The notes under the pieces are model-generated. The model was not told the DNA's origin. It saw nothing but the letters and a program-made list of their open reading frames with translations, and searched no databases. Positions 5,980 to 7,890 of a stretch of 7,890 bases of DNA are shown piece by piece. The position numbers were made by a program, and so were the translations under genes. Origin of the DNA: Planctomycetota bacterium (GTDB lineage Bacteria > Planctomycetota > Phycisphaerae > WQYP01). Within the stretch, counting starts at the first letter, position 1. Every line of letters begins with the position of its first letter. The stretch spans positions 1 through 7,890 of the forward strand of contig JAKAZF010000108.1 of assembly GCA_021826605.1 (NCBI GenBank), given 5' to 3'.

Positions 5980-7503
5980 ATGCGCAATCGCCATCATAGT
6001 AGCCACGCTTCGCAGGCCATTGATCGAAGTAAAAATAAACATGATCGGTCTCGGTACCGGGTGAAGCCAATGCCATTGGCATCGGTTGCGTTGTCCTGGT
6101 TACTCCTGACGCTGCTGCAGCTCTCGCCGGTGCGGGCTGCCGGCCCCATCCTTTCTCAGCTTGCGGAGCATGGTCAACGGAAGGGGCTTACATTGGCCGA
6201 CAGCATTCCCGGTTTTCAAGGAAAGCACTATGTGACAGGCTTTGTAAAGCCCGGCGACCGGTTGATTCTGATATTCCAGGTTCCGCAATCCGGGTTGTAT
6301 GACGCAAATATCCGTTACAGTTCTCCGGGGAAAAAGGGCTTTTCACTGACGATCAACGGAAGTGAATATTCGAGCATGTTTCCCGCCTCGCCAGACCGCT
6401 TCGCCAATTTTGATGCCGGGCTGGTGGAATTAAAGGCGGGGAAAAATGTGGTCTCCATTGGCAGAGGATGGGGTTATTTCAGTATTGATTCAATCACCTT
6501 TACCGCGACCCGCAAGTATCCACCCCCGATTCGGCCAAGTCCACGCTTATGTGATCCGGATGCCACGCCGCAGGCGCGAGCATTAATGCGCCACCTCGTT
6601 ATGGCGTATGGTCGAAGAATGTTGACTGGCGTCTACAGCGCCGCGGATGCCAGTTATGTGCACAGAGTAACGGGGCAATACCCATCGATCATCGGAGGCG
6701 ACCTGATGGATTATTCGCCCACCCGGTTGAAGTATGGGGCTGATCCGCACCATGAAGTGCAACAACTCATCGGCGCTGCGCGGCAGGGATTCATCATTAC
6801 CGTTTCCTGGCATTGGAATGCTCCGGCTGAGCTAATCAAGGACAATTACGTCAACGCGCAGGGAAAGATGGTAAGCTCGCACTGGTGGTCCGGCTTTTAC
6901 ACCAAATCAACCAGATTTAATATCGCCGAGGTATTGGCGCATCCCGGCGGCAAAAACTACCATTTATTGATCAGTAACATCGATGCCATTGCCGCGCAAC
7001 TGAAGAAATTTGACAATGCGGGTATACCGATCCTGTGGCGACCCCTGCATGAAGCATCCGGCGGCTGGTTCTGGTGGGGAGCACATGGCCCCAAGCCTTT
7101 CAAAAAGCTGTGGCGATTGATGTATAACCGACTGACCTTCCATTTTCATCTGCATAATTTAATCTGGGTTTACACCACCGCGGGTACGGGCGCATGGTAT
7201 CCTGGAAATAAATATGTGGATATTGTCGGGGTGGATCAATATCCCAAAAACGCCGATGATCCGCTGAGTAAATTGTGGTGGAACTGCCAGAAGCATTTCT
7301 CCAATAAAGTTATCGCCATGACGGAATTTGGCGGCGTGGTGAACGCGGAGAAGTCATTCCATTTCGGTGTCTATTGGGATTACGCGGTAAGTTGGGTCGG
7401 TCGTGTCAGGCCGCAATATGAAAATCGCAGTTCCCTGAAGAAGCTATACAATCAGCTGGATGTGCTGACCTATTCCCAAACGAAAAACTGGCTGCATTAC
7501 TGA
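5980..7503 (+). CDS. Secreted GH26 beta-mannanase with CBM35-like module
   Basis: This protein likely hydrolyses beta-1,4-mannan outside the cytoplasm. From ATG 5980 it has 507 aa. A basic n-region of about 30 residues precedes a hydrophobic core (SVALSWLLLTLLQL) and a cleavage site near VRAA-GP. Residues 55-178 form a CBM35-like beta-sandwich ending in GRGWGYFSIDSITFT, a pattern common in modules attached to GH26 mannanases. Residues 190-495 are the GH26 barrel: H278 in VSWHWNAP, acid/base E358 in WRPLHEASGGW, and nucleophile E449 in MTEFGG, all present, so it should be active. The start is uncertain: the frame opens at 5887 with no ribosome binding site, ATG 5941 has a poor one, 5980 has AAGAGA eight bases upstream, and 6070 would give a short signal peptide. 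No neighbour is carbohydrate-related, so it seems to be a single-gene unit. Mannan specificity is inferred from the family; a few GH26 members act on other beta-glucans or xylans. Confidence 0.92.
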   Translation: MRNRHHSSHASQAIDRSKNKHDRSRYRVKPMPLASVALSWLLLTLLQLSPVRAAGPILSQLAEHGQRKGLTLADSIPGFQGKHYVTGFVKPGDRLILIFQVPQSGLYDANIRYSSPGKKGFSLTINGSEYSSMFPASPDRFANFDAGLVELKAGKNVVSIGRGWGYFSIDSITFTATRKYPPPIRPSPRLCDPDATPQARALMRHLVMAYGRRMLTGVYSAADASYVHRVTGQYPSIIGGDLMDYSPTRLKYGADPHHEVQQLIGAARQGFIITVSWHWNAPAELIKDNYVNAQGKMVSSHWWSGFYTKSTRFNIAEVLAHPGGKNYHLLISNIDAIAAQLKKFDNAGIPILWRPLHEASGGWFWWGAHGPKPFKKLWRLMYNRLTFHFHLHNLIWVYTTAGTGAWYPGNKYVDIVGVDQYPKNADDPLSKLWWNCQKHFSNKVIAMTEFGGVVNAEKSFHFGVYWDYAVSWVGRVRPQYENRSSLKKLYNQLDVLTYSQTKNWLHY

Positions 7504-7832
7504 ATTCTCTCGTGCGGCAGCGCGGATATGGGAATGGGAGATTTCAGAATCGATTCGACGTGTGCCGTGTTTATCGATCGGCGGAATGTGAGGTTGAGAG
7601 TCAGGTAGTGTTTATTTACTTGCGATACTCCGGGTTCAATTTTCTGGCGTTAGACTTCCCTTACGGGCGCGTCGCCGCGGGCATCACCGCACCGGCGCAA
7701 CCGATGGCGGATCGCCGACGAGGGTGCCAAGATCAGTCATGGCTTATGCGGCTGTATGCCCTGCAACGGCAAATCATGGACAATTCGTTATAATCAGTTT
7801 GTGAATATCGGCTTTGGAAAAAGAGTCAGCGT
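7504..7832. other. Gene-poor stretch after the mannanase
   Basis: I see no convincing gene here. A frame from GTG 7512 to 7793 (93 codons) has no ribosome binding site, is rich in Arg and Cys and matches nothing known. The middle part is GC-rich with short stems (for example GGCG and CGCC around 7706-7716), but no hairpin with a T-tract follows the mannanase stop. The right end holds a -10 box and leader for the next gene. Confidence 0.5.
7789..7794 (+). promoter_or_regulatory. Consensus -10 box for the gene starting at 7833
   Basis: A perfect TATAAT lies at 7789-7794, so transcription would start near 7801, leaving a leader of about 32 nt with a ribosome binding site. No good -35 hexamer is seen 16-18 bp upstream (ACGGCA at 7766-7771 is poor), so an activator might be needed or the site could be chance. 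Confidence 0.45.
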
Positions 7833-7890
7833 ATGTCTGTAGAGTCTGTCGATCGCAAGCTTGCCACCGCAAACCCGGCGTCGGGAACCG
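7833..7890 (+). CDS. Start of an unidentified gene, cut by the window edge
   Basis: ATG 7833 opens a frame that runs off the window; only 19 residues are visible (MSVESVDRKLATANPASGT). AAAGAG at 7820-7825 lies seven bases upstream and a TATAAT box at 7789-7794 gives a sensible leader length. The visible part is hydrophilic with no signal peptide, so a cytoplasmic protein is likely. Too little is present to name a family. Confidence 0.55.
   Translation, partial: MSVESVDRKLATANPASGT

Noticed and set aside
7512..7793. 93-codon frame after the mannanase
   Set aside because: GTG start without ribosome binding site, Arg/Cys-rich composition and no recognisable domain; it ends inside a TATAAT box.

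Overview
The window reads as chromosomal DNA of a free-living bacterium with moderate GC content. A DUF2752 membrane protein, uncharacterised paired lipoproteins and a secreted mannanase with a CBM35-like domain suggest a polysaccharide-degrading Planctomycetota-like (possibly Phycisphaerae) genome. That assignment is an inference from gene content; no rRNA, tRNA or other marker gene is present. All supported genes lie on the + strand.

Layout. Positions 1-151 may hold the C-terminal end of an upstream gene, followed by a perfect 7-bp hairpin. A DUF2752 membrane protein follows (220-723); a consensus TATAAT ends 7 nt before its ATG, so its mRNA may be leaderless. Next come two overlapping genes for related lipoproteins (828-1508 and 1498-2145), which look like one translationally coupled unit. 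A complete IS1634-type insertion sequence (2300-4344) follows, with 21-bp inverted repeats and a full-length DDE transposase of 598 aa. It lies directly after a terminator-like hairpin and separates the lipoprotein pair from two small stand-alone enzymes: a PhnB-like VOC protein (4451-4897) and a DinB-like protein (5093-5593). After a gene-poor stretch that may contain gene debris comes a secreted GH26 beta-mannanase with an N-terminal CBM35-like module (about 5980-7503). Another gene-poor stretch ends in a TATAAT box and the first 58 nt of a further gene (from 7833).

How the genes work together. The clearest functional link is between the two lipoproteins, which share a fold-like pattern and probably act at the same envelope site. 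The mannanase appears to be a single-gene transcription unit for extracellular mannan breakdown. VOC and DinB are neighbours but 195 nt apart, so a shared role is only a guess. The insertion sequence is the only mobile element seen. I found no CRISPR array, phage gene or defence cassette, and no convincing undescribed multi-gene system. The least explained parts are the lipoprotein pair and the 5594-5979 gap.
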